Assembly (NCBI GenBank): GCA_022410635.1
Contig: JAJVDF010000168.1
Location: 1,779,079 to 1,843,078 of the forward strand
Direction: 5' to 3'
Length of the DNA stretch: 64,000 bases
Source of the DNA: Tretioscincus oriximinensis
Taxonomy: Eukaryota > Chordata > Lepidosauria > Squamata > Gymnophthalmidae
Made by a program: the position numbers and the translations under genes. Under the pieces are notes generated by a model. That model was not told the DNA's origin. It ran no database searches and worked only from the letters and a program-made list of their open reading frames with translations. This document shows positions 1 through 12,239 of this stretch, one piece after another (the first letter of the stretch is position 1; each line of letters opens with the position of its first letter).

Positions 1-392
1 TTCTCTTTGCACATTTAATCCTTCATTTAAGCCAAAACGTTTTTGATAAATGATTTTTTTTCTTATTCAATGATATGTGCTTCTATTGCCACCTAGTGGC
101 TGTAACTATGAATACAACTGTACTGGGAACCCTTTCAACTTATTAACAAATGGAATGTATTTACAATCGGTTTTTGTTTGTTTGTTTGTTTTGTTTTTGG
201 TGAAGTAAATTATTAGCCTTTTAGAATGTCCCTATGAATGGATACAAAATTTAAAATAAACAACTTTTAGTGCAGCATAAACAAATTAGAATGATCCTTT
301 AATCACAGCAAAAGTCCTAACAGAGCAATCAGTGTTGTATTGGACTCTTTGGGCAGTGATGCCTATGATATTCATNGGCTACTTTAACACTG

Positions 393-532
393 CATCCACA
401 TATCACTTATTACTCCACTATATTCCACAGTAAAGCATGGATATTCTGGAATAAACCAGTCCACACAATGCTTGATTGTGGAATATTGTGGAATATTCCA
501 CTATAGTAGTGGAATAAAAGTGATATGTGGAT
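393..532. mobile_element. Palindromic MITE-like element
   Basis: The ends CATCCACATATCACTT and AAGTGATATGTGGAT are inverted repeats and the interior carries further inverted TATTCCAC motifs. Related copies lie at about 1796-1928 and 62266-62420. No clear target duplication was seen; the superfamily is not assigned. Confidence 0.55.
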
Positions 533-811
533 TTCTTCTATTATGGAAAATAAGTGGAAAATAGATCAAGGAAGGTAAGACGCTGGCGTCTTTCCAGCAG
601 GTCATGCAGCCCCCTTCTTTCCTTTGCCAAAAGACTGTACAGAAATGCCTTGTGGCCCATCAGGACTCAGTGGTATTAATCAGCAGCAGCAGCTTCTGGG
701 GACAGGCTGGGTACTGAACCAGCAACCCTCTGATTTCTAGGTAGTTTCTTCAACCACTTGGCAGAAGCATAGAAGTGCTTTGCTATTGTCAACTTCTGGA
801 GAGGTATAAGA

Positions 812-1040
812 GATGGAGGCACAGTGGAACAGCGACTAAGAGCCCTGGTGTTTCAACAAACCTGGTGTTTTGAAGCTCTGTGTCAGCCCCAGCTCTAGCC
901 AACCCAGTTATTCCAAAGCAAGACATTATGATTAGATGAATGGGAACCGTGGCAGTGTGGTGAGGAAGACAGAATGTAAGTCTTTGAGTGAAAAATAAGC
1001 TTGTAAGCAGCTTCGAATCTTTTTGGGTGAGAAAAGCGCT
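812..1040 (+). mobile_element. SINE family B, diverged copy
   Basis: Shares the block 'agccaacccag...' through 'gggtgagaaaagcgc' with the better copy at 60883-61178, with a tRNA-like head that has diverged. 5' side poorly matched. Confidence 0.6.
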
Positions 1041-1104
1041 ATTATTGATCTACAATCACCCCTGACTTTTACTTAGCTCAGCATAACAGTCTTATTTGAT
1101 TGGA

Positions 1105-1650
1105 GAGAGCCAGTGTGGTGTATTGGTTAGAGTGTTGGGCTCGTACCTGGTAGTCTCCCNGTTCGATTCCCCACTCCTCCATGAAAGCCAGCTGGGAGAC
1201 CTTGGGCCATTCACAGTTCTTTGAACTCTCTTAGCCCCACCTACTCCACAGGGTGTCTGTTGTGGGGAAAGCAACAAAAGCTATGTGCTGGGTGACCTTG
1301 GGCCATTCACAGTTCTTTGAACTCTCTCAGCCCCACATACTCCACAGGGTGTCTGTTGTGGAGAAAGCAACAAAAGCTATGTGCTGGGTGACCTTGGGCC
1401 ATTCACAGTTCTTTGAACTCTCTCAGCCCCACCTACTCCGCAGGGTGTCTGTTGTGGAGAAAGCAACAAAAGCTATGTGCTGGGTGACCTTGGGCCATTC
1501 ACAATTCTTTGAACTCTCTCAGCCCCACCTACTCCACAGGGTGTCTGTTGTGGATAAAGCAACAAAAGCTATGTGCGCCACCCTATGGTTGGCCGCCCTG
1601 AGATCTTCGGGTATAGGGCGGGATACAAGTACAAATAAATAAATAAATAT
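1105..1650 (+). mobile_element. tRNA-derived SINE family A with internal tandem expansion
   Basis: Head with A box TGGTTAGAGTGTTGG (1124-) and B box GTTCGATTCC (1161-1170), a tRNA-unrelated body, and an (AATA)n tail at about 1635-1649. The body is tandemly repeated with a 96-bp period (about four copies, 1192-1573). Because 96 is divisible by three, a meaningless 129-codon frame stays open across it. Confidence 0.8.
1192..1573 (+). repeat. 96-bp tandem repeat inside SINE A
   Basis: The unit runs from 'accttgggccattcac' through 'gcaacaaaagctat'; about four near-identical copies differing by single bases. High identity suggests recent slippage or unequal exchange. Confidence 0.85.
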
Positions 1651-1661
1651 TTGTGTTTTTC

Positions 1662-1790
1662 TTACAGAATTTTTGGTTCTTCCCTTCACAACAGACACCT
1701 TGGGGCTGAGAGCATTCGAAAGAATGGTGACCAGCCCAAGGACACCCATGGAANAGTGTGGAATTGAACCAGGAGANCTGCAAATGAGAG
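1662..1790 (-). mobile_element. SINE family A fragment
   Basis: Reverse-orientation SINE body ('acaacagacaccttggggc', 'ggtgaccagcccaagg') with a degraded B-box region ('gaattgaacc'). Inverted next to the copy at 1105-1650. Confidence 0.6.
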
Positions 1791-1795
1791 ACTTA

Positions 1796-1928
1796 GGCTG
1801 CATCTCCTTGCACCACTTATTTATTCCACTATAGTTGGATATTCCACAATAAAGCACTGTGGGGGTGGATTCGTTCCAGAATATCCATGCTTTATTGTGG
1901 AATATCCGACTGATATGGAGATGCAGCC
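1796..1928. mobile_element. Palindromic MITE-like element, TIR GGCTGCATCTCC
   Basis: Starts GGCTGCATCTCC and ends with its exact reverse complement; the inner arms 'ttccacaataaagca' and 'tgctttattgtggaat' also pair. Same family as the elements at 393 and 62266. Confidence 0.6.
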
Positions 1929-2625
1929 TGGCACTCTAACCTCTACAGTGATGTTGAGCTGTGGCCCTGAATTAAAGTTCTGCNAATCTTGTTCCAACCC
2001 CGTGATACCTACACGCCTGGGTCATGGATAAAGGCTGCCAATTTGAGCTCAAAATCCGGCCTGCCTGAGCTTTAGCAGCTTTTTAAAAAGCCATATAATA
2101 AAGTACTACAAGCGTCTGATAGAACATAATCGTATCATGCAACGGTCTATTAGACCGATTCTTATTAGCAGCCTGACACATTCTCCACTTATTTTTAGAA
2201 TTAAGCGTGTGCTTTCAAGCAACAAGCTAATTAAAGTTGCATTGGACTCCCACAGAAAACCAACATTCTTTCCCCTCCGTATCCATTTGTGCAGAATCAC
2301 AATTTATGATCCATGAGTTCCAGAAATAATGGCTTCATGAAACAAAGAGACGCATAGATTTCATTCTATGTTTTATGGTTTGCTGGGGACATCACCGTCT
2401 TTCAAAGTTTAAAAAAATGTGAAGGGTCTGTACCTCAGTTCTATACTTCTTTGTGGTACAGGTTGACATTACGGTTGTGTTCCAGGACGAATAACCTATG
2501 AAGCAAAGGGTTTCCATTGCATGAAAGAGGTGCCTTCATTTGCCCCTTAATAGGACGCCATTTTTTCTGTCAAAGTGATCAATTGTGATGTTTCTGTTTA
2601 AAGAACAAAATTGTTCCCTTAAATA

Positions 2626-2838
2626 GGCTGACCAGATGACCCCTTTTTTGAGGGGGGAGTGAAAACCCAGTTTTTGGGTGCCTCCTGTTTTTTTTCTGAG
2701 GAAAAAAAATTAAAACAAAAAATGTTTTGAAAAAAAATCTTTTTTTGAAAAGATTTTCCTCAGAAAAAAACTGGAAGGCACCCCAAAAACGAGTTTTCAA
2801 CCCACCCACCCCCCCCAAAAAGGATCATCTGATCAGCC
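2626..2838. mobile_element. Mariner-type MITE, TIR GGCTGACCAGATGACC, copy 1
   Basis: Flanked by TA on both sides (2624-2625, 2839-2840). The arms 'ggctgaccagatgacccc' and 'ggatcatctgatcagcc' are inverted and the whole 213 bp can fold back, with A/T-rich centre. Copies at 55747-55948 and 62908-63334. A TA duplication is typical of Tc1/mariner. Confidence 0.75.
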
Positions 2839-2844
2839 TACCTT

Positions 2845-3565
2845 AAAACATAAGAACATAAGAAGAGCCATACTGGATCAGGCCACAGTCCATCAAGTCC
2901 AGCATTCTGTGTCACCCAGAGGCCCACCAGATGCACCTGGGCAGTCCGAACAGAGGAAAGCAAAATATGCTCCTGTTCATGACTCCCTGCAAATGATATT
3001 TCAAGAGTCCTGCCTGTTGCTCCATCCATTTATACCCTTGGTGTCCATAAACCTGTCTAGTCCTGTCTTGAAACTATCCAAGCTGTTAGCTACCACTACC
3101 TCTTCAGGAAGTAAATTCCACAGGCCGATGACCCTCTGGGTGAAAAAATACTTTCCTTTGTCTGTTCTCACTTTTCTACCCAACAGTTTCAAGGAGNGCC
3201 CTCTGGTCCTTGTGTTGTGTGAGAGAGAAAACATTTTTTCTCTATTCACCCTGTCGATCNCATGCATGATTTTGTACACTTCAATCAGATCACCCCTCAA
3301 ACGTCTCCTTTCAAGGCTGAAGAGGCCCAAATGTTGCAGCCTTGCTTCGTAAAGGATTTTGCTCCAGACCCTTGATCATTTTTGTTGCCCTCTTCTGCAC
3401 CTTCTCCAGTTCCAAAATATCTCTCTTGAGATATGGTGACCAGAATTGAACACAGTATTCCAAATGTGGCCTCACCACAGATTTATAAAGAGGCAAAACA
3501 ACATTTGCTGACTTGTTTTCGATTCCTTTCCTAATTATCCCCAACATGGAATTTGCCTTTTTTGC
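2845..3565 (-). mobile_element. CR1 LINE, 5'-truncated, 3' end of RT ORF
   Basis: Minus-strand frames read [18 protein letters not shown] and later [14 protein letters not shown], hallmarks of the CR1 reverse transcriptase C-terminus, interrupted by stops and frameshifts. The 3' end at 2845 carries the short tail repeat (TTCTTATG type on the element strand). Confidence 0.85.
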
Positions 3566-3867
3566 TGCTGCTGCACGTGAGTTACCTGTCTGTATGTGAG
3601 TTGAGGAATAGAATACAACTTCGCATGTCTATAGCTACATTTTCCTCAGTACATACATATTTTGAAATATTAGGCCTGACATACACTCGGTTTTATTCAG
3701 ACTCAGAAAAGTGGTCTGCTGACTGCATGACACTCTGGGCTGGAAAAGATCCTGATATGTCTTGTGCTGGCCCAGAATGGCCTGTGGACTCGTGATCTTG
3801 GAGCATTGGTGGATGGCTCAAAGGAAGGTGTCCTTCCAGTGTGCAGCAGCAAACACAAAACAAAAAA

Positions 3868-4740
3868 ACAATGTTGGGATAATTAGGAAAGGCATCAAAA
3901 ACAAGTCAGCAAATGCTGTTGTGCCTGTTTATAAATCTGTGCTGAGCCACATTTGGAGTATTGTGTCCAATTCTGGTCACCACATCTCAAAAAGGATACT
4001 GTGGAAATAGAGAAGGTGCAGAGTAGGACAACAAGAATGATCCAGGGGCTGGAGCACCTCCCTTATGAAGTCAGGCTGCAAAGNCTGAGCCTCTTCAGCT
4101 TTGAAAGACAGTATGTGAGAGGTGATCTAATTTAAGTGTATAAAATCATGCATGGGATGGATAAGGTGAATAGAAAATAAAGAATCTATATCACACAACA
4201 CTTGAAACTGAAGGGCAGAAGAATTAGGGCAGGCAAAGGAAAGTATTCTTTCACCCAGAGCATCCTTGGCCTTCGGAATTTACTTCTGGAGGGGTTGATA
4301 GCAGCTGACAGCCTGGATAACTTTAAGAGAGGATTGCACAAGTCCATGGAAGCCAAGGGTATAAACAGCTACCAGGATGAATCTCTTGATCCTGCCTCCG
4401 AGATGNAGCAACAGACAGTACTCCTGAAGTACCTTTTGCCTTCTTCTATTCAGACTCCCAGGTGCAATTGGTGGGCCACTGTTGGACTAGATCAGACCTG
4501 GGCAAGGGGCGGCCCGAGGGTACATTCGGCCCTCCTACTGTCTCTGACCGGCCCGCCCCTCTTAGCTCAGAGTTATATACAGTATTGGGTAGAACTGAGT
4601 TAACTATATTAGTCCGGCCCTCTAAAACCACCCCAATTTCTCATGTGGCCCCTTGGGAAAAATTAATTGCCCACCCCTGGACTAGATGGACTCTGGCCCA
4701 ATTCAGCAGGCCTCCTCTTTCTTTGTTACATTCTTTAGAT
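3868..4740 (+). mobile_element. CR1 LINE fragment with nested hAT element
   Basis: Degenerate CR1 RT 3' region ([10 protein letters not shown], then K-Y-S-F-T-Q-S) followed by the 3' UTR. A 187-bp hAT MITE (4493-4679) interrupts the 3' end. Diverged from, and opposite to, the copy at 2845. Confidence 0.8.
4493..4679 (+). mobile_element. hAT MITE, family 'CAG(A/G)..TGGGCAA', copy 1
   Basis: Bounded by an 8-bp duplication GACTAGAT (4485-4492 and 4680-4687). The ends CAGACCTGGGCAA and CCCACCCCTG are imperfect inverted repeats. The interior matches 55433-55620 in reverse orientation. The 8-bp duplication and CAG...CTG ends are typical of hAT elements. Confidence 0.85.
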
Positions 4741-5620
4741 TACTTTCAGGAACAGAGCAAGGCCAAGGCCGAAGAACGTAAGCAGACCATTCAAAATACA
4801 TAAGTTGTTGCAAACAGGAGTCCTTTCCCCTGTCTCATACTGGTTTGTGGGTTTCATTTGACTTTCTGAGATCAAGCGGTGCTTCAAATAAAGTTGAAAG
4901 CAAGTCCTGTATCTTAGATTCAAAAAGCTATTGGGAAATAACAGACACATCCGGGCAAACAAAATCTACCTGTTTAAGCAAAACAACTTTTGTGATTGGT
5001 TTGGTTGCACAATCTCTACAATAAACACACTGGAAGAGTAACACCCAGTTATGGGGTCAACATCAATATATNTATATCTTTCTACTAAGTAATACAAATG
5101 AATTTCAGACTGGCTAAGAGCTCCTTTCTTATCTCACTGTAAAAGCAGCATGATGGGACACACCTTTTGATATGGCAGTGGATGATGGGATAGATTCTGA
5201 ATTTGCTTCTACNTTATTAAAGGCTCATATTCCGTTCAACTGGATATTTTAGACCCTGGGAGGTGTGGGCACGATTGACTGTAATGTAAGGATTCAGAAT
5301 TTTTCTCTGCATAATAGTCTTTTGTGAACTGAATCCTCGTATTCTATGCTGGTGGTCCTGAAAATGCCTGACTGAGGGTGTGGCCAAATGCACACCAGGC
5401 TACGGCTGCAAATGATGATCATGCAACTGTAAAGATTGTTCCACTGACTTTACTGGTCAGCGGTATCAGGGACTGGACAGCCAGGGATTTCATCAGCATA
5501 ACATTCCCAGATAGGCATAATTTGTGCATGCTCCCTGCCTAAGATCCTNGGAATGGTGTGCTATTTCTGCATGTGCCAAATGTCTAGATTTGATACTCGT
5601 GGCGTCCTCCATTTTAAAGG

Positions 5621-6132
5621 TTTGTGTTTCTTTTATAAACTTACCAGATATCCCAGAGGGAGGTGGGAAGAGCAGGCCTGGGCAGGGGCGTGGCTTCCTG
5701 GATCCCTGTTTGGGAGGGGGCGTGGTTGGAGGAGCCAGCCAATGGGGCCTCGAGTAGCCGGCGGGTCAGCAGATAAAAGGGAAGCTGACCAGGGCTGGAG
5801 GCCTTTCTGTCAAGGGAGACTTGTGGTGTAGCAAGTGGACAGAGGGCTCCGCTTCTGATCTGCCCCAGAGGGAGGGGGTGGAAGTGTTTGGTGGCCTGGA
5901 GGAGTCAAAGTGGAGGCCTGACTTGGGGCTAAAACAAATAAATAGACATCATGACCGTCGCTTTAAGTTCTGGAAACAAAGGTTGCTCTTGCTTGGAGTT
6001 TGAGCTTGAGTCAGGCTTACTTTATAAAAGCCGAAGCTTTATTATTCTTATCTTTCTTTCTATTTCGTATTTGTTAACAATAAACTTGTTATTTGTTTCA
6101 ATTCAAATATCTCTTTTGTTTCTGTAACCACA
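5621..6132 (+). mobile_element. Candidate retroviral-type LTR (borders uncertain)
   Basis: In promoter order: two GGGCGTGG boxes (5686, 5718), AGCCAATGGGG (5737), a TATA-like GATAAAAG (5772), about 300 bases on AATAAACTTG (6079), then T-rich sequence. This spacing fits U3-R-U5 of an LTR. Downstream 'tgggggctgggaatgaagcc' might be a primer-binding site. No second LTR or retroviral gene was seen. Confidence 0.4.
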
Positions 6133-7084
6133 CTAAATAAGCAGCTACTGGTGGGGGCTGGGAATGAAGCCCCAACACTGAGGTAAACACAGAGGCCTTG
6201 TAGAGGCCTGAGGATATTACTGTTGCTCCAGGCAGTCGTGGGTGCTGGCTTGAGCAACAGGGGGACATTGTGGCACCCCTAGCTAGGAGGGTCATCTAAT
6301 AGTGTGGCCCTCAAGTAGGGGTCTCCACACTCGTGCATGCCTGCTACACTGCTTACTATGGCATGGTGCAGTACACTTCAGGAAAAAGTCCTATGATTTT
6401 TTAAATTGGGATACACCTTGTTTTCAAGCTGTCTTGGTGTTAGGATGGTACGAGTACTTTCAAGCGGTATTCACACCACCCCAGCACTAGGAAGGCATGA
6501 AAAAAANAGCATATAGACAGCCCCTAAGGCCAAGGTGAAGGCCTCCTGCTTTGGGAATCGATTTATTCCTCTTGCTCACTCCTCTCCAACCTATCCTCCC
6601 CCCAAACACCGTATGGTTTCTGGTAGCTTTGATGTTACTGCAGTGAGTCTTGAAACTGAGTGGAAGAAAAGAAATCATATGTCACCGTTCTGTTGGTTTT
6701 TCTGGTGACACCTTCTAATAAGCCTTCAGTATNGCTGCCAAAGATGGAGAGACCAACAGCTAAAGAATCTCTCAGAACTCTCCTGGAGCCCTTTGTGGTC
6801 AGCGAGGAGGGAGTTACGTGCCTTTGATCGCCACCACCTCTTTGGCTGGGAATCCATCCATTGGCAAGGCATTAATGTCAAGTTAGGAGGGGAAATTCCA
6901 TCTCTTTCAATCCAAGTGAAAAGCTATTCCAATCGAATTGAAGAAAGTGTTCCAAATTTGGCCTGAGCAAAAGAGGGTTCAAATAAACCTTGGGAATCCA
7001 TTCTGGTTTCTGAAATGTATTTTGTGTCTGACCGGCTACCGACTGGTACAGGTGACCGGATATATGTTACACCAACTCTGAAAG

Positions 7085-7530
7085 AACTGCACGGATTGTC
7101 TGTTTGCTGCCAAGCTCAATTCAAGATATTAACTTTGACTTACAAGGCCCTTAATGGCCCCAAATGTACTGCTCAAAACAATTAAGGGAACACTTTAACA
7201 TAACAGTGTAACACGAAGTGTTCCCTTCTTGTTTTGAGCAGTATATTTGAAGGAACACCTCCTCCTCCATATGTACCTGCCTGCACATTAAGGTCTTCTG
7301 ATGGGGCTTCCCTGGCAGTCCCACTTTCTTTGCTCATCTCTGTGGTATCCCCAAGTTGTGCAATTATCTCCCCTCTGAGGTGCACAAGACACCTATGCTA
7401 TACATATTCAGATATCTCATGAAGACACATCTTTTCGCCCTCACCTTCAGCTGAGCCAAATATTTTTAATCTGTTTTCATTCCTGAAGAACTGTTTTTTT
7501 TCTCTGGTTTAATTCAGTTCTTTGGGACCG
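7085..7530 (+). mobile_element. L2-like LINE 3' fragment with nested Tc1-type MITE
   Basis: Resembles the 3' coding end of L2-like elements ('gcccttaatggcccc...', 'tgtacctgcctgcacattaagg', 'cacacatcttttcgccctcacc' type blocks) also seen at 41675, 45835 and 55280. The 73-bp MITE at 7169-7241 splits it at a TA. Confidence 0.6.
7169..7241. mobile_element. Tc1-like MITE, TIR CTGCTCAAAA
   Basis: CTGCTCAAAACAATTAAGGG at the left and its near-complement at the right, flanked by TA on both sides (7167-7168, 7242-7243). The ends match, from memory, a Tc1-like family of fishes and lampreys whose termini read TACTGCTCAAAA. Only 73 bp remain, so it is an internal deletion derivative without transposase. 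Confidence 0.75.
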
Positions 7531-7819
7531 AAGATGAACTAAAAGTGTGTGTCAGAGGAGCACCTCTGTTTGATCTAAACTTGAAGATGGACATCATACC
7601 TGTTTGAAAAAAAAATGTTCCACTTTGAACTGAAAAAGCGGTGTTCAAATGAACCCAGGAATGGACAGAGCTTAAAACGAACTCTTAAACACTTCAGATG
7701 TTTGTAGAACAAAGATTAATATAAAATACTTTGGTCTGTTCGAGGGTGGGGGGAGGGATATATGGAAATGTATCTGTGGTTTTGTGTTGTTTTTCTTTTG
7801 TCATGTCCTTTGTTTTGTC

Positions 7820-7820
<1 letters not shown>

Positions 7821-7870
<50 letters not shown>
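7821..7870 (+). repeat. (AAT)n microsatellite
   Basis: About 16 uninterrupted AAT units. Confidence 0.95.
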
Positions 7871-8311
7871 GAAATCCACCCTACTCAATCCAAGTTCAAA
7901 GATGATTGACTGACGTCTGCTCAAAAGAAAAAGTTGAACGAAAAAGTTGAACGAAACAAGTGAATGTTCAGTTTGAATCAAACTTAACCCTCTAAAGGTT
8001 TGTATACATCTGTGGTATAGACAGAAGTTTCCCTATCTTCTGAAATGTCGTTCATGACCTTTTATTTTTGAAATGCTTCAAAGGAAGATCCTGAACCAGC
8101 TTTCAGCAGAGAGAGAAATTCCTGCTTGCAGTCTCCGATGCCCCAAGCAGCATGCATCCTGGCTATCTGAAGGTGTGCCTTCTGCCATATAGATCTGTCT
8201 ATGCATTAAGATTGCAAGGATGAGGCATTCTGGTAGTTCCTCCCATTACTCCCACTGGAGGGCACAATGGTGCAGAGGCTAAAATGTTTCAATGTTTCAA
8301 CAGAGATGCTG

Positions 8312-8605
8312 GAGTTTGAAGAAGAAGAAGAACTCGGTTCTTATACCCCGCTTTTCTCACCTTTCAAAGGGACTCAAAGCAGCTTACAAGGATATATTTT
8401 GCCCAAAGGCTTCCATTCTATCTTCCCCACCAGGCTATGGTGGTTCCCATGTATCTACTTGCAGTCAGTTGCAATTTCTTGCAATTCATGCGTTCGAATA
8501 GCTGGGTTGGCTAGAGCTACAGGCTAGTGGAAGGTGCTAATCCCCTCCCCCACGTCCCACACAGGGCTTAGAAACCCCATCTCCCAGGCGAGAGACGAAT
8601 TCCTG
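8312..8605 (-). mobile_element. SINE family B, reverse orientation
   Basis: Reverse complement of the 60883-61178 element, from the GAA-rich tail ('gaagaagaagaagaactc') to the tRNA-like head ('cccatctcccaggcgagagacgaattcct'). Confidence 0.8.
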
Positions 8606-9234
8606 TATTATCCATGGCAAGGGGTGAGCACCCATTACTGGCCTGTCATTAACAGACCTGCCAATGACTGTTCATCTTCAGAAGAGGAGATGGACTTAGT
8701 GCAGCAGTCCGTTTCAGTTCCTCCCCTCCCTTCTCTCTCTCTCAAGATTTACAAGCAGTGGAATCTGAAGAAGACGTAAGTCAGCACAAGGTCAGGGACA
8801 TTTTGGAGACCCGACAAGAACTTGCGAATATCAGAAAGTCAAAATGTCTCAAGCATAAGGTGAAGTCATCACATCTCACGTCAGAGTGAGTGATTTAAGA
8901 GCTGTGCTCTTTATAGCAGCTGCTGAGAATTAATTATTGACTTAAACTCAGCTGTGTTTGGAACCTCCAGAATGTGTTTGATTTGCCTGATTTCTGTATG
9001 CTTCTGACTCTGGAACTCTCTTTGACGCGGATATATTTTTGTATACCTCTGACCCTGGAACTGTTTGACACTGATAGCGTCTTGCCTCCTCCTGACGTGA
9101 TTATTTTGGCCTTTACGGTCCCACAATGCTAATGTACAGCGCTAGGTCTTTCTTAGTAGTGGTAGGGGCACATTTTCCCTTCCCTACTATACTGTTGCTC
9201 CTGTAGAAAGGAAACAGACATATGTGTGTGTGTC

Positions 9235-9395
9235 TCCTGGACGTCACATGGCCTTAGCTTCAGCCAACTCAGTTGTTTGAAAGCAAAGAATTTGCAAGTA
9301 GATAAATGAGTGGTGGGGAAGGTAGAATAGATGCAAGTCTTTGGGCAAAAAATACTTATTAGCTGCTCTGAGGAACCAGATTATCATCCTCTTCC
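9235..9395 (+). mobile_element. SINE family B, partial diverged copy
   Basis: Shares 'cagccaactcag', 'gtagataaatgag' and 'ggggaaggtagaat' with the family; head missing. Confidence 0.55.
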
Positions 9396-9419
9396 TCCTC
9401 CTCTGTGGTGGTATAAATA

Positions 9420-12239
9420 TCATCATCATCATCATCTGTTACCTGTCCTGTAACCAATGGTGAAGAGTTGGATATAAATCGCCAAATGAATGTTAGCCTG
9501 AATTGTATACAAATGCATTAAACACACCAGCAAGGAATAAATTATTCCATCCCTTGTCTTGCCCACAATAATTTTCAAATGACAACATTGCCTTTGACAC
9601 CCCTCACAACCATATAGTAAAACGCAACCCAGAAACATTTGCCTCGTATTACATTTCAACTCAAATTCTGTTTTGTTATTCGCTTCTTTATACATACAAA
9701 TATACACAAGCACACACACACAGAAATCTTACCCTTGGGAATGGCAAAATTATTTTTTTAATAAACTGTTCAGTATAGATGGAATCTATAAATAAAGTGG
9801 GTAGAATAATTAATGGAATGTTTAATACTTGGTAAGCAGTGTACAATAACGCAAAAAACCAAAGGGAGGGAATTTCGGCAGGTATGTACAAAAGAGATTT
9901 AAAAACAAATTAGATCTTGTCAACTCTTCTTCAACATATAAGAAAAATATCACTGCAAACCACAACAAAGGGGACTTGGGACCACAGATGAGCAATTTAT
10001 TTAGCAAAGATAATTGGAAAACTCAACATCTGGGGTTGTGTCAGACTTAACAACAGGCACATTTCATAGGCCTGATTTCTCTCTTCTACAAGGGGTTGAG
10101 CTTGCCTGCCATCCACATGGCATCCAGGTTAACTCAGGAATGCTGCACTTATTGAAACCATTAAAAACAAGTGGCAAGAATAGAAGTTCCAGTCCAAAAT
10201 AGTGAAATTTTCTGATGTAGATTGGAAGGAGCTAGAGATTCCAATCAACAGCACTGGTCTGAAGGGCAGGACCTCCACACCATTTGATTACCCTGTTCAA
10301 TATTTAGATCGTCTCTAACCACCAGTCAACAATACTGCATTTTTCTTAAAAAGTACTTGTGATCTGAAAGAGAATCTACTGTGTTGTGATACGATGGCGA
10401 ACAGCTGTAGGGACAATTCCCCAGTTTCCTTGGTTGATCTGACGCAAAAGAGTAGGAATATTGGCAAGAGATGGCCAGTATTTTTTAAAAAGATGAGAAA
10501 TACTGAATGTAAATATGGGATGATAGTAGAATTCTGTGGGCGAAGAATTCTGAAGTTACATCTTGAGGAGTTAAGTGCTTGGTGAACCCCTTTGAAGAAT
10601 GTAGGAATAGCTTAACAACTGGGCCACCCATGGATCAGAACAACAAGGGAAGTCTGTTGCTGCCAATTGAGGCACAGTGAGGTATCTACCCAGTGCCTTT
10701 GTATATACCTATTTCTGTGTGTTTAGATTTTGCTAGTCAGAAATCTACAAAAATGTGGGTTAAGGTGACAGAATCCTGCTGAGCGTCATTGAGGTTGGGC
10801 CGCAGAGGCTGGGCCGGGTAGCGCAAGAGTGTGTTGTGGATGATTTGGAGTTGACAGCAATGTGGGATTTACAGTTGGCTGGGGGGGGGGGCAGGGTTAC
10901 AGTCCCATGTCATGGCGATTGATTAAAAGGCCCATCGCCACAACATGAATTAGTAATGTACACATGGCTATTTGTGCTTGCTTAGAAGGTATTTTATTTG
11001 AATTTCTTGGCATTTTATGAGTTTGCCTTACTTTTGAAGCATTTCAGGTTTTAGCTGACTTTAGTCTGAGCCAGAATTTATGGATGAGTAAATATTCTTC
11101 AAAGACTTAGAGTGGTGGTGCTCATGGCCATTTTATTAGTAGCCACTTTGGGGTCATCCTATTCCAAGTTGATTTTTAGCCCAGTGAGAAGGTAGTTCCT
11201 TGCAATATTGTAAGTCAACTTGATTTACTTCAGATCCTGGTAGACTACAAGGGAAGCCAGGATAATCAATAAACAGGGAAGCATTTACTGTTTGCCAATT
11301 TGTTCTGACTATGAGAGGTCTGTGGTTTCCCCTCCCTTATTGATCTTCTAATTCCAGTTGACCACAGATGCTCACTATTGTATTGCTCACACATGTTATT
11401 TCCTTCTCCTAACTGGATAACAAATTTTCAGTTGGGAAGAAAGGAACAGCTAAGAAATACTAAGGAAAAAAATAAGAAAAACCTCAAGAAACTAGAAATC
11501 ACATTCCTAGTTTGAAGCACTGATCAAACCTCCAGGTTCCAAATCACTAACAACCACCTTTAATAACTTAAGAGATGATGTAGGATAAGACCCACTAATA
11601 CACTATATCCATCAACAATGTCCCTCAGATGTCCTACAAACTAGCATCATTATAACTCAGCAAGTAATAGTACACCCCTCACTTTGCACTATTTCGAGAG
11701 ATAATAGGCAGGTGGGTTTTGTCAAGGGTTCTTATGGTCAAGGTTTGTATCAGACATCAGAGTCCTTGAGTTCATGTAATCCATGTTCATTGGGTGATCC
11801 AGTGGGGTAAAGGCTCCCAGTATATGATTCAGAAGGAATTTGCCATTTTTGAAGCCTTCATAACATAGAAAGTACCTGGTGATACTTGAAGCAATTTAAA
11901 TCTTTAATGTGAATTGGGCATTTGTCCAATAATCCAGACAATGAGACGTTTGTAGGAAAGACACACACAAGGCATTAACTTTCCCTACTGTCAATCTATG
12001 ACAGCTGATCATATATATTAATCCACTGAGCTTAAAGATAGTATAAGACAACCCTGACCAGTAGTTATACATAACCCTATCCTTTCCTGGTTTGGGACAG
12101 GGAATTTCACAGACTAAACATATATACATAAAACAAGTGGAAAACAAAGTGTTTTGTTTTTTAAAAAAGGGAAGAATTGTGGGATCCTTACTTATTTTGT
12201 CTCTTTTTATGATCCTAATAAACATAAACAGCAATTTGA
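9420..12239. other. Downstream flank, nothing recognised
   Basis: A/T-rich, no convincing exon or intact element. Short simple tracts: CA repeat near 9708-9721 and a G run near 10869-10878. Confidence 0.5.

Noticed and set aside
1105..1180. tRNA gene (A and B boxes present)
   Set aside because: Part of a SINE head with a SINE body and tail; no cloverleaf with intact acceptor stem.
1253..1642. 129-codon frame with repeated protein units
   Set aside because: Product of the 96-bp tandem duplication inside a SINE.
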